A stretch of 64,000 bases of DNA from Rhodanobacter denitrificans (GTDB lineage: Bacteria; Pseudomonadota; Gammaproteobacteria; Xanthomonadales; Rhodanobacteraceae). Numbering within the stretch: the first letter of the stretch is position 1; the number at the start of each line of letters is the position of its first letter. Both the position numbers and the translations under genes were made by a program. Of the stretch, positions 30,311 through 39,068 are shown piece by piece. The notes below the pieces were generated by a model, which saw only the letters and a program-made list of their open reading frames with translations, was not told where the DNA came from and ran no database searches. The DNA is taken from contig NZ_QFWQ01000005.1 of NCBI RefSeq assembly GCF_003335105.1, positions 310,001 through 374,000 on the forward strand, given 5' to 3'.

Positions 30311-30334
30311 CGAGTCATCCTTGGCGATGTGGTT

Positions 30335-30366
30335 GTTGGGGTTCGCTGGCGCTTACCCCAACCTAC
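30335..30366 (+). repeat. Third REP unit, upstream of the RAYT gene
   Basis: GTTGGGGT ... ACCCCAACCTAC hairpin, 32 nt, two mismatches to the unit at 29696-29727 and in the same orientation, placed 25 nt upstream of the RAYT start. Confidence 0.88.
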
Positions 30367-30382
30367 GTCGTAGTCCTAGCTT

Positions 30383-30880
30383 CTATCTCGCTGCCTCCGC
30401 GCGCTCGCCCACCGGCAGGCTGAGCGTTTCCTTGATCTCTTCCATCACGATGTAGCTTTTCGAATCGCGTACGTTCGGCAGGGTCAGCAGGGTGTTGCCT
30501 AGCAGCTTGCGGTACGAGGCCATGCCCGAGATGCGTGCCTTGATCAGGTAATCGAACGCGCCCGAGACGAGGTGGCATTCCAGCACGTTGGGCAGGCGCA
30601 GCGCGGCGTTGCGGAATTCCTCGAAGATGTCGCCCGACTTGTAGGCCAGGCTGATCTCCACGAACACCAGCAGGCCGGCGCCGACCGTGTGCGGGTCGAG
30701 CCGTGCGTGGTAGCCGGTGATCACGCCGTCACGCTCCAGCCGCCGTACGCGCTCGGTGCACGGCGTGGTGGACAGGCCGACCCGCTCGCCCAGCTCGGTG
30801 AACGAGATGCGCCCCTCGTCCTGCAACACCCGGAGGATTTTCCGGTCGATTTTGTCGAATTCCCGCCGTTTGACCGCCAT
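30383..30880 (-). CDS. dadR: Lrp/AsnC-family regulator, probable DadR
   Basis: 165 residues. N-terminal winged helix ([19 protein letters not shown], about 9-27, and [14 protein letters not shown], about 38-51) and C-terminal RAM/AsnC ligand domain (about 70-150). The start at MAVKRREF was chosen since the longer frame begins with TTG and this ATG has GGTGA before it. Divergent from dadA-alr, an arrangement matching Pseudomonas dadR, which activates D/L-alanine catabolism with alanine as ligand. DadR role inferred from context. Confidence 0.85.
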   Translation of the reverse strand: MAVKRREFDKIDRKILRVLQDEGRISFTELGERVGLSTTPCTERVRRLERDGVITGYHARLDPHTVGAGLLVFVEISLAYKSGDIFEEFRNAALRLPNVLECHLVSGAFDYLIKARISGMASYRKLLGNTLLTLPNVRDSKSYIVMEEIKETLSLPVGERAEAAR

Positions 30881-30964
30881 GCGCTCACCAGGGATTGCCA
30901 ATCTTGCAGTGATTTTACCCGTGAACGTCGCAAAAGACAGAAAACAAGCCTGGCCGATCGTTCC

Positions 30965-30970
30965 TATACT
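30965..30970 (+). promoter_or_regulatory. Putative -10 of the dadA-alr operon
   Basis: TATACT in the 148-bp divergent region, about 60 nt before the dadA ATG. No consensus -35 is visible, which fits an activator-dependent promoter. Confidence 0.4.
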
Positions 30971-31028
30971 CGCCGGCGATCATTTCCTGCGGCCCGGCCC
31001 GCGGGCCAACCGGCGGAAGGGGAGCGTG

Positions 31029-32309
31029 ATGCGGGTATTGATTCTGGGCAGCGGCGTGATCGGAACGTGCAGCGCGTGGTACCTGGCGCGCGCCGGTTTC
31101 GAGGTGACCGTGGTGGATCGCGAAAGCGCGCCGGCACGCGAAACCAGTTTCGCCAACGCGGGCCAGATCTCGCCCGGCTACGCCTCGCCGTGGGCCGCCC
31201 CCGGAGTGCCGCTGAAGGCCTTGAAGTGGCTGTTCATGCGCCACGCGCCGCTGGCGATCCGGCCCGGCCTCGACCCGCAGCAATACCTGTGGCTGTTGCA
31301 GATGCTGCGCAACTGCACCGCCAGCCGTTATGCGGTCAACAAGGCGCGCATGGTGCGCCTGTCCGAATACAGCCGCGATTGCATGGACGAGTTGCGCGCC
31401 GAGACCGGACTGGATTACGAAGGCCGCCAGCTCGGCACCGTGCAGCTGTTCCGCACCCAGGCGCAACTGGACGACGCGGCCAAGGACATCGCCGTGCTCA
31501 GGCAGTACGGCGTGCCGTACGAACTGCTCGACCGCGCCGGCATCGTGCGGGTGGAACCGGCGCTGGCCGGGGTGGTCGACCAGCTCAGCGGCGCGCTGCG
31601 CCTGCCGAACGACCAGACCGGCGACTGCGAACTGTTCACCCGCCTGCTCGCCGCGCGGGCGCAGGCGGCCGGCGTCGAATTCCGCTTCGGCGCCACCGTG
31701 GAAAAGCTCGAACACGACGGCGGTCGCCTCACCGGCGTGCGCATCGACGGCAAGCTCGAACGTGCCGACCGCTACGTGCTGGCGCTGGGCAGCTATACGC
31801 CGCAGCTGCTGGCGCCGCTGGGTATCCGCCTGCCGGTGTATCCGCTGAAGGGTTACTCGCTGACCCTGCCGATCACCGATCCGGCGCTGGCGCCCACCTC
31901 GACCATCCTCGACGAAACCTACAAGGTCGCGGTGACCCGCTTCGACCAGCGCATCCGCGTCGGCGGCATGGCCGAGGTGTCCGGCTTCGACCTGTCGCTG
32001 TCGCCGCGGCGCCGCGCCACCCTGGAAAAAGTGGTCGGCGACCTGTATCCGCGCGGTGGCGACCTGAGCCGCTCCACCTTCTGGACCGGCCTGCGCCCAG
32101 CCACTCCCGACGGCACGCCGGTGGTCGGCGCCACCCGGCTGGACAACCTCTACCTCAATACCGGCCACGGCACGCTGGGCTGGACCATGGCCTGCGGTTC
32201 CGGCCGTTACCTGGCCGACCTGATCGCGGGGCGCAAGCCGCAGATCAGCAGCGAGGGCCTGGACATCTCGCGCTACAGTAGCCGCCCCTCCGCGGGAGTC
32301 CATGCCTGA
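31029..32309 (+). CDS. dadA: D-amino acid dehydrogenase DadA
   Basis: Membrane-associated FAD enzyme that oxidatively deaminates D-alanine and other D-amino acids into the respiratory chain. 426 residues (E. coli DadA 432). FAD loop [18 protein letters not shown] (about 6-23), [20 protein letters not shown] (about 39-58) and the C-terminal [20 protein letters not shown]. The start was set at the ATG 8 nt after GGAG; the frame is open further upstream into the dadR region but without a start signal. Overlaps alr by one base. Confidence 0.95.
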   Translation: MRVLILGSGVIGTCSAWYLARAGFEVTVVDRESAPARETSFANAGQISPGYASPWAAPGVPLKALKWLFMRHAPLAIRPGLDPQQYLWLLQMLRNCTASRYAVNKARMVRLSEYSRDCMDELRAETGLDYEGRQLGTVQLFRTQAQLDDAAKDIAVLRQYGVPYELLDRAGIVRVEPALAGVVDQLSGALRLPNDQTGDCELFTRLLAARAQAAGVEFRFGATVEKLEHDGGRLTGVRIDGKLERADRYVLALGSYTPQLLAPLGIRLPVYPLKGYSLTLPITDPALAPTSTILDETYKVAVTRFDQRIRVGGMAEVSGFDLSLSPRRRATLEKVVGDLYPRGGDLSRSTFWTGLRPATPDGTPVVGATRLDNLYLNTGHGTLGWTMACGSGRYLADLIAGRKPQISSEGLDISRYSSRPSAGVHA

Positions 32310-33382
32310 TGCGACCGGCACGTGCCCTGATCGACCTGGCCGCCTTGCGCCACAACTACCGCCTGGCGCGCGAGCTGGGTGGGCGCAAGGCGCTGGCCGT
32401 GGTCAAGGCCGACGCCTACGGTCATGGTGCCGTGCGCTGCGCACAGGTGCTGGAGGCTGAGGCCGACGGTTTCGGCGTGGCCTGCATCGAGGAGGCGCTG
32501 GAACTGCGCGAGGCCGGCATCCGTGCACCGATCCTGCTGTTGGAAGGCTTCTTCGAGGCCGACGAGCTGGCGCTGATCGACGCCCACGACCTGTGGTGCG
32601 TGGTGCAGGCCGAGTGGCAGATCGACGCGATCGAGCGCTCACGCCCGACCAAGCCGTTCACGATCTGGCTGAAGCTCGATTCGGGCATGCACCGGCTCGG
32701 CCTGGCCGCAGCGGACTACCGCGCCAGCCTGCAGCGTCTGCAGGCCATGCCGCAGGTGCGCGAAGTGGTGGCGATGACCCACTTCGCCCGCGCCGACGAG
32801 CTGGACTGTGAACGCACCACCGAGCAGCAGGCGCTGTTCCACCAGGTGTGCGACGAGTTGCACCTGCCCAGCAGCCTCGGCAATTCCCCCGCGCTGCTCG
32901 GCTGGCCCGAGACGCAGGGCGAGTGGGCGCGGCCAGGCCTGATGCTGTACGGCGCCACGCCATTCGCCGGCGCGCACCCCGTTGCCGATCGCCTGCGTCC
33001 GGTGATGACGCTGGAGTCGAAGGTGATCGGCGTGCGCGAGCTTGCCACCGGCGAACCGATCGGCTACGGCGCCCGCTTCGTCACCCAGCGCCCCAGCCGC
33101 ATCGGCGTCGTCGCGATGGGCTACGCCGACGGCTACCCGCAATTTGCCCCCAACGGCAGCCCGGTCAGCATCGACGGCCAGCCCGGCGAACTGGTCGGCC
33201 GCGTGTCGATGGACATGCTCACCGTCGACCTCACCGACCACCCCGCCGCCGGCCTCGGCAGCCGTGTCGAGCTGTGGGGCAAACAGGTCCCGGTCAGCGA
33301 ACTGGCGCTGCACAGCGAAAGCAGCGCGTACCAGCTGCTGTGCGGGCTGAAGCGCGTGCCGCGCAACTACGTCGACGCGTGA
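32309..33382 (+). CDS. dadX: Alanine racemase (catabolic, DadX-type)
   Basis: PLP enzyme interconverting L- and D-alanine. 357 residues. The PLP lysine is in [10 protein letters not shown] (Lys33) and the catalytic tyrosine in IGYGARF (about 252); NSPALLGWP and [10 protein letters not shown] are also present. TGATG overlap with dadA shows coupled translation and argues for the catabolic role (supplying D-alanine to DadA), although it could also serve cell-wall synthesis. Confidence 0.95.
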   Translation: MRPARALIDLAALRHNYRLARELGGRKALAVVKADAYGHGAVRCAQVLEAEADGFGVACIEEALELREAGIRAPILLLEGFFEADELALIDAHDLWCVVQAEWQIDAIERSRPTKPFTIWLKLDSGMHRLGLAAADYRASLQRLQAMPQVREVVAMTHFARADELDCERTTEQQALFHQVCDELHLPSSLGNSPALLGWPETQGEWARPGLMLYGATPFAGAHPVADRLRPVMTLESKVIGVRELATGEPIGYGARFVTQRPSRIGVVAMGYADGYPQFAPNGSPVSIDGQPGELVGRVSMDMLTVDLTDHPAAGLGSRVELWGKQVPVSELALHSESSAYQLLCGLKRVPRNYVDA

Positions 33383-33515
33383 ATGCTCCGCTCCTCTCCC
33401 TGCGTGCAGGGGTGTGAGGGGGTAAAGCTTCTACTCTTCAAGCCGCCCCCCGATCTCGCCCCTTGCGACCCATCGCTGCCACCATCGCGCGATGGAACCA
33501 GCCAGGGGGAACGCC

Positions 33516-34142
33516 ATGACCGCACTCACCGAGCGCTTCAGCCGCGCCGTCGACTACTCCCGCGTCGCCCACGCCACGCAGGTGCGCAAGGGCTCGAGCA
33601 TCCCGTACCTCTACCACCTGCTCGGCGTGGCCAGCCTGGTGATCGAGTTCGGCGGCAGCGAGGACTAGGCCATCGCCGGCCTGCTGCACGACACCATCGA
33701 GGATTGCGGCGCCGAGCATGAAACAACGATCCGCGCGCAGTTCGGCGACGCCGTCGCCAACATCGTCATGGACTGCACCGACGGCACCGCTGAAGGCAAG
33801 GCCAGCCGTACCGACCCCGAGGCCAAACGCCGCGACTGGATCGAACGCAAGCTCGGCTACCTCGCGCACCTGCGCCAGGCCCCGGACGCGACCCTGCTGG
33901 TTTCCGCCTGCGACCAACTGCACTACGCCCGCGCCATTGTGCAGGACCTCGAAGACCCCGAAACTGGCATCCACGTGTTCGAACGCTTCACCGGCGGCCG
34001 CGACGGCACGCTCGGCTACTACCAGGCGCTGGCGGAAATCTTCTCGGCACGCGGAGTCAAGGCGGCCAGGGTGCTCGACAGCACGGTGGACTGGATGCAC
34101 GAGCTGGCTGGGGCAGGGGAGCGCAAGGCGCTCGCGGGGTGA
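33516..34142 (+). pseudogene. HD-domain phosphohydrolase gene with an in-frame amber codon
   Basis: From the ATG preceded by AGGGGGAAC the frame runs 208 codons but contains a TAG at codon 51 (33666-33668), in SED-stop-AIAGLLHDTIEDCG. The same frame continues without shift to 34142, and relatives usually have Gln at such a position (CAG to TAG), so a single substitution or sequencing error explains it. The HD signature LLHDTIED and upstream YLYHLLGVASLV mark an HD-superfamily hydrolase of the small SpoT/HDIG-like kind, 208 aa if read through. Nonsense suppression cannot be excluded. Confidence 0.75.
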
Positions 34143-34161
34143 GTCGCTGGCTTGAACCTGA

Positions 34162-34278
34162 GCCTCTGCAGCACGGCTGACGGGCTACGGGTTGCGCCGC
34201 ATCAACGACGAATACGCGTGGTTGTGCAAGCCCGCCGCGGGCGCGTTACTGATCGCACAGTTGCGCTGTCACTATTGA
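34162..34278 (+). pseudogene. Remnant of a YoeB-like toxin (C-terminal fragment)
   Basis: A 38-codon open stretch between stops, without a start, ends in GYGLRRINDEYAWLCKPAAG followed by ALLIAQLRCHY and a stop. This follows the C-terminus of YoeB/Txe mRNA endonucleases (pattern G-x-W-S-R-R-I-N-x-E-H-R-L-V-Y ... I-A-x-C-R-Y-H-Y), with several key positions changed (Trp to Gly, His to Tyr, Tyr to Cys). No YefM-like antitoxin is present upstream. Interpreted as a decayed toxin-antitoxin module; based on motif resemblance only. Confidence 0.55.
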
Positions 34279-34399
34279 GCGGCACGCATCTGTCGCGGCA
34301 TACCAGCAGCGTCGATATGTTCCGTCGACTGGTCGGGGTCGTCCCGACGCCCTATGCTCTGACGTGTTCGAGTCGGGGGAGTCGCCAGAGTCATGCTTC

Positions 34400-35449
34400 A
34401 TGGATAAGAAAAAACTGTCCGAAGCGGACATCTGCCTGAAGTTCATCACGCCCGACCTGGTCGCCAGCGGCTGGAACGTGGATGAGCAGGTGTTTCAGGA
34501 ATTCACGCTCAAGGCCGGTCGCATGGTGGTGCGTGGCCATCGTGCCGCGCGCGACAATGCCAGCATCCGCCGCGCCGACTACATGCTGTGCCACCGTGCG
34601 GATCGCCCGCTGGCGGTGATCGAGGCCAAGGACAACACCCATTCGCTCAACGCCGGCATGCCACAGGCGATTGCGTACGCCGAACTGCTGGATGTGCCAT
34701 TCGCGTTTTCCAGCAACGGCGACGGCTTTCTCTTCCGCGACCGCACGCTGGGTGACGGCGTGCTGGAACGCGAAATCACGCTCGACGAATTCCCCAGCCC
34801 CGACGAACTGTGGCAATGCTACTGCGCCTGGAAAGGCTGGTCGGCAGACGTGCGTCATGTGGCGGAATCGGCCTGGTTCCCCGGCAAGCCGCCGCGCTAT
34901 TACCAGATCATCGCCGTCAACCGCATCGTCGAGGCGATCGCCGCGGGTCGCGACCGCGTGTTGCTGGTCATGGCCACCGGCACCGGCAAGACCTTCACCG
35001 CCTTCCAGATCATCTGGTGGCTGTGGAAGTCCGGTGCCAGGAAACGCATCCTGTATCTGGCCGACCGCAACATCCTGATCGACCAGACCATGGTCAACGA
35101 CTTCAAGCCCTTCAAGGGCGCCATGGCCAAGCTCAGCCCGAACCAGAAAGGCGTGGAGCGGGTCGATGTCGAGACGGGACAGCGCTTCATCGACCAGCTC
35201 GACCTGGCCGTGCACAAGACCACCAAGCTCGTCGACAAGTCCTACGAGATCTATCTGTCGCTGTACCAGGCCGTATCCGGCCGCGAGGACGAGGACAACA
35301 TCTACAAGCAGTTCTCGCCGGATTTCTTCGACCTGATCATCGTCGACGAGTGCCACCGCGGCAGCGCCGCCGAGGATTCCGCGTGGCGCGAGATCCTCAC
35401 CTATTTCAGCAGTGCCGCGCAGATCGGCCTTACCGCCACGCCAACCGAA
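34400..35449 (+). pseudogene. hsdR: Type I restriction enzyme R subunit, truncated (hsdR')
   Basis: Residues 1-350 of an HsdR-like protein (full length about 800-1000): N-terminal nuclease with RRADYMLCH ... AVIEAKDN (Asp60, Glu75, Lys77), then the SF2 helicase start with Walker A MATGTGKT (191-198), RILYLADRNILIDQ and DECH (about 316), ending at GLTATPTE. After 35449 the similarity stops abruptly and the frame continues as 82 unrelated residues to 35695. The remaining helicase motifs are missing. The start at MDKKKLSEAD is preferred over an upstream ATG. Out of frame, the following bases encode an HsdS tail. Confidence 0.88.
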
Positions 35450-35645
35450 TCTTGCAGCAACAAGTGTGCAACGGTACGTATTTCCGCTTCCGCCCGTCGC
35501 CGAACAACACCGCATCGTCACCCGCGTCGAACAACTGCGTTACCGCTGCTCCGATCTGCGCGAGCGCCTGCAGCAATCTCGCGCAACCCAGTCCCGTCTT
35601 GCCGATGCACTGGTGAGCGCAGCGACCCAACCATTTGCAGTCTGA
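35448..35645 (+). pseudogene. hsdS: Type I specificity subunit C-terminal fragment (hsdS')
   Basis: In a different frame from hsdR', 35448-35645 encodes 65 residues beginning NLAATSVQRYVFPLPPVAEQ and continuing HRIVTRVEQL, then a helix ending in ALVSAATQPFAV. This is the usual end of HsdS (PLPPLAEQHRIV plus conserved helix). It starts exactly where hsdR similarity ends, so a deletion has fused the 5' part of hsdR to the 3' end of hsdS, removing hsdM if it lay between. Confidence 0.85.
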
Positions 35646-35719
35646 GCAAAACGGGACTTACCAAGTTGATTTCCGACAGCTTCTTCGGTCTTTGATCTGA
35701 ACCAACGCAAGGAATAGCC

Positions 35720-36463
35720 GTGAGCACGATCCGCAAGCGAGTCGCTGACATTCTTACCGACGCCATCAAGGCCAGCCCCAGCGGCATGCGCTGGGCGGAA
35801 CTTCATCGCACCGCTGAGCGGGCCTTGCCAGCAGAGAACCAAAATTCCATCCACGGATCGATTCACTACTTCGCAAGCCATCTTCCCGACGAGATCAGCA
35901 AACCCGAAAGAGGTTTGTACGTTTATGGGGCAGAAACGCCGACGGAACTGAACTCACTTGGTGAACCCGCTGTAGCATCGATCAGCAGGCTCAAGGAACA
36001 CGATTTCTATCAGCCGTTCGCAGATTGGCTGAAGGACGAGGTCGAGGAAGCCACGGTCGCGGTGCCACTTGGTGGGAACTGCCTTGGAACGAAATGGGGG
36101 ACGCCGGATGTCATCGCTCTGTTCCAGCCCAGGCGCACCGATCCGATCAAGTTCTCTGAAGAGGTCATCGCGGCAGAGATCAAGACCGACACCAATCAGT
36201 TGATCGTGGCATTCGGCCAGGCTTGTGCGTACAAGCTCTTCGCACACCGCGTCTATCTGGTAGTGCCATGCACGGCCCCCAAGGCAGATCTTCAACGCCT
36301 TGATGCATTGGCCGGAGTCGTTGGTATCGGCCTGGTGAAGTTCAACCCTGACGATGCGGCAAACCCGGAGTTCGACGTGATGGCTCGCGCAGCCAAGCAT
36401 GAGCCAGACTATTTCTATACGAACCAGGCGATCACCAAATGCGCTGAGGCGCTTAGGCTCTAA
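35720..36463 (+). CDS. Winged-helix plus PD-(D/E)XK nuclease-like protein
   Basis: 247 residues. The N-terminal part (about 1-70) looks like a winged helix (HTH followed by GLYVYG). The C-terminal part has a restriction-nuclease-like core: GTPDVIALF (Asp130), then AAEIKTD (Glu153, Lys155) and a helix QACAYKLFAHRVYLVVP typical of PD-(D/E)XK folds. It directly follows the hsdR'/hsdS' scar (75 bp) and precedes another unknown gene, in DNA of lower GC than the surroundings. A DNA-binding nuclease of a restriction or defence locus is likely; the specific system is not identified. Confidence 0.6.
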   Translation: MSTIRKRVADILTDAIKASPSGMRWAELHRTAERALPAENQNSIHGSIHYFASHLPDEISKPERGLYVYGAETPTELNSLGEPAVASISRLKEHDFYQPFADWLKDEVEEATVAVPLGGNCLGTKWGTPDVIALFQPRRTDPIKFSEEVIAAEIKTDTNQLIVAFGQACAYKLFAHRVYLVVPCTAPKADLQRLDALAGVVGIGLVKFNPDDAANPEFDVMARAAKHEPDYFYTNQAITKCAEALRL

Positions 36464-36505
36464 ATCCGAGTCGATGAGTTTCAGTTAAAGGGATGATTGC
36501 TGACA

Positions 36506-37372
36506 ATGACGGACGAGATCCTTCAACTTAAACCGAACTTTCACGGTGTAGGCGTTGACCTGAAGGCGCTGTGGAGGAGATGGAGAAAGCCACCACGTAG
36601 CCCCTTCGAGATTGCAGCAACTCGATTTGTCGAACTTTTTGAGCAGCATGGCGTCGCCATAACGCAGATCCCAAGATTGCTGCCCGAGATCAATCTGTCA
36701 CAGCTGGCATCCCCAGCGAACATGCTTACCGCTCTCACCGACGAAGTGTTGGAAGCGGCTTCTGCCTTATTTGGTGTTCGTCGTGAGTGGTTGGAAGGCG
36801 CGAGCGAGCGAATCTATCCACTTCGCCATTGCTACAAGTCGCCGCACAGGTTCTTCGAGGAGCTTCGTTCCCTGGCACCTCCCGCCATGATTCTCCCGGT
36901 CCGTGCATTCACCACCGACAAACACCTCGACTACCGCAAATGGGGTAGCCAGCGTCTGGAACTGGTGCTTGTTGAACGCGCTGGTTGGCTGGGGGATGAC
37001 GAAGAGATTGAGCGTTACCGGCCCTTTTCGGATGGATGGGAATGGGGCTATGAGAGGACAAGACTGGAATTGAAGGCGATCGTCGCGAACTACGGGCATC
37101 CGGTGCCGCTGTTTCAGGTATCTCGGAAAGCGATGGATGCACTCTATTCGGGCGAGATCTTCCCGAGGGCTTTGCTGCAGGGCCCCTTGTGTACCGACCC
37201 CTCGCTTGAGGACTACTGCATGCCGGTGAGTCAAAACCGTCAGGCTCGCGAAACCGAAGAGTTGGAAGAGGTGGCTGTGTATCGCAAGGCTATCGATGCG
37301 GAACCCCCCAGCTTATTGAGCCGCTCGCAACTCCAAAACGGAAAGCGGACGGAAGAAGTCAAGTCAGGCTGA
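36506..37372 (+). CDS. Uncharacterised protein in the accessory patch
   Basis: 288 residues from the ATG at 36506; a TTG three codons earlier has the better-placed AAAGGGA, so the start is uncertain. Predicted cytosolic and alpha-helical with a possible helix-turn-helix (LTDEVLEAASALFGVRREWL, about 73-92), a mixed middle part and a charged, disordered tail. No catalytic motif recognised. Base composition is clearly more AT-rich than flanking core genes, suggesting transfer. 42 bp downstream of the nuclease-like gene on the same strand, so possibly one operon. Confidence 0.6.
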   Translation: MTDEILQLKPNFHGVGVDLKALWRRWRKPPRSPFEIAATRFVELFEQHGVAITQIPRLLPEINLSQLASPANMLTALTDEVLEAASALFGVRREWLEGASERIYPLRHCYKSPHRFFEELRSLAPPAMILPVRAFTTDKHLDYRKWGSQRLELVLVERAGWLGDDEEIERYRPFSDGWEWGYERTRLELKAIVANYGHPVPLFQVSRKAMDALYSGEIFPRALLQGPLCTDPSLEDYCMPVSQNRQARETEELEEVAVYRKAIDAEPPSLLSRSQLQNGKRTEEVKSG

Positions 37373-37625
37373 CTTCCCCGGCCTCCTTGATCCGAATGGC
37401 CCCATCCATAGGCCGTGCATCGTGGCGGTGCATGTCGATTCAGGATTCCGGCCCAGACACGGCGTATGCACTTTCTGCCGCCCCGCATCGCTTGTACCTG
37501 GAACACCGTTCGCGCAAGCAAGACTTTGCCAGCGCTTCCATGTACGGTTTGCAGACGGCGGCGATGGACGCGCCGTACCTCGCTGCCAGGGCAGGCGTGG
37601 TATTGGGGCCAACTTGGGAGCGAAG
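37373..37625. other. Intergenic stretch without recognised features
   Basis: About 250 bp between the accessory patch and the amidohydrolase pair. Short open frames exist on both strands but none has a ribosome binding site, recognisable motif or family resemblance. It presumably carries the amidohydrolase promoter; no clear -35/-10 was found. Confidence 0.4.
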
Positions 37626-39068
37626 ATGAAATCGTCACACTTGCGAGCGGCAGCGCTCGCGGTTTTGCTGGTGGTGTCCGCGGGGATTGTTGCCAATGCA
37701 GCGGCCTCACTGCCGGCCGAGTTTCCGCCGGACGCCTTCCCGTCCACCTACCAGCCGCTGCCTTCGCAGACCACGCTGATCCAGCACGCGACGATCTACA
37801 CCGGCACCGGCGAGCGCATCGACGATGGGTCGGTGCTGCTGCGCGACGGCAAGGTTGCGGCGGTCGGCAAGAACATCGAGGCGCCCGCCGGCGCCGTCGT
37901 GATCGACGCCAGGGGCAAATATGTCATGCCCGGACTCATCGACGTGCATTCGCATCTGGGCGTGTATCCGTCGCCCGCGGTGGAGGCCACCGCCAACGGC
38001 AACGAGATGACCAATCCGACCACGCCGCAGGTGATGGCCGAGCATTCGGTCTGGCCGCAGGACCCGGGTTTCAACACCGCGCGCGCCGGTGGCGTGACCA
38101 CGCTGGAGATCCTGCCCGGTTCCGGCAACCTGATCGGCGGTCGCAGCGTGGTCTTGAAGAACGTGCCGGCCACCACCGTGCAGGGGATGAAATTTCCGGA
38201 TGCGCCGTACGGCTTGAAGATGGCCTGCGGCGAGAACCCGATGCGGGTCTACGGCAGCCGCCACCAGTTTCCGTCGACGCTGATGGGCGACGTCGCCGGC
38301 TATCGGCAGGCGTTCGCCGATGCGCAGGCCTACGACCGCGAGTGGAAAGCGTGGGAAGCCAAGGTCAAGGCCAAGGGCGCCGTCGATGCCGGCCCGCCGC
38401 CCAAGCGTGATCTTGGCAAGGAAACCCTGGCCGAAGTACTCGACGGCAAGATCCGCGTGCAGATGCATTGCTATCGCGCCGACGAGATGGCCGCCTTGCT
38501 CGACGTGGCGCACGAGTTCGGCTTCGGTATCGCCGCGTTCCACCACGCCGTCGAGGCGTACAAGATTCCGCACCTGCTGGCCAAGGCCGACACCTGCGCG
38601 GCGATGTGGGCCGACTGGTGGGGCTTCAAGATGGAAGCGTGGGACGGCATCCGCGCCAACATCGCGATGGTCGATGCCGGCGGCGCCTGCGCGATGATCC
38701 ACTCGGACGACCAGAACGGCATCCAGCGCCTCAACCAGGAAGTGGCCAAGGCGCTGGCGGCAGGCCGGCGCGCCGGGCTCGACATCAGCAAGGAGCACGC
38801 GGTGATGTGGATGACGCTCAACCCGGCCAAGGCGCTGGGCCTCGCCGACCGCATCGGCTCGCTGGAACCGGGCAAGGATGCCGACGTGGTGATCTGGAGC
38901 GCCGACCCGTTCAGCGTCTACGCGCGTACCGAGAAGGTGTTTCTCGACGGCGCCGTGGTGTTCGACCGCGACGATCCGAAGCGACAATCCACCTCCGACT
39001 TCATGCTGGGCAGCTCGATCGACCCGCACGCCGCCGACGCCGCCGCCGCAGGGGAGGGCGCACGATGA
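37626..39068 (+). CDS. Secreted amidohydrolase (imidazolonepropionase-like), copy 1
   Basis: 480 residues; signal peptide ending near ANAAA (about 27). Amidohydrolase-superfamily metallo-hydrolase with TPG-like PGLIDVHSHLG (HxH about 106-108), further candidate ligands in MHCYRADEM (about 281) and FHHAVEAYK (about 302) and the late HSDDQN aspartate (about 359), plus the C-terminal LEPGKDADVVIWSADPF seen in imidazolonepropionase/dihydroorotase-like enzymes. Substrate unknown; probably periplasmic. Its stop overlaps the start of copy 2 (ATGA). Confidence 0.85.
   Translation: MKSSHLRAAALAVLLVVSAGIVANAAASLPAEFPPDAFPSTYQPLPSQTTLIQHATIYTGTGERIDDGSVLLRDGKVAAVGKNIEAPAGAVVIDARGKYVMPGLIDVHSHLGVYPSPAVEATANGNEMTNPTTPQVMAEHSVWPQDPGFNTARAGGVTTLEILPGSGNLIGGRSVVLKNVPATTVQGMKFPDAPYGLKMACGENPMRVYGSRHQFPSTLMGDVAGYRQAFADAQAYDREWKAWEAKVKAKGAVDAGPPPKRDLGKETLAEVLDGKIRVQMHCYRADEMAALLDVAHEFGFGIAAFHHAVEAYKIPHLLAKADTCAAMWADWWGFKMEAWDGIRANIAMVDAGGACAMIHSDDQNGIQRLNQEVAKALAAGRRAGLDISKEHAVMWMTLNPAKALGLADRIGSLEPGKDADVVIWSADPFSVYARTEKVFLDGAVVFDRDDPKRQSTSDFMLGSSIDPHAADAAAAGEGAR

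Noticed and set aside
33383-33515. Possible extra gene or repeat between alr and the HD gene
   Set aside because: Only a weak CCCTGC/GCAGGG hairpin is visible; no ORF or conserved motif.
35450-35695. Novel C-terminal domain on the HsdR-like protein
   Set aside because: The 82 residues are the out-of-frame reading of an hsdS tail (Ser/Arg/Pro/Ala-rich), not a real domain.
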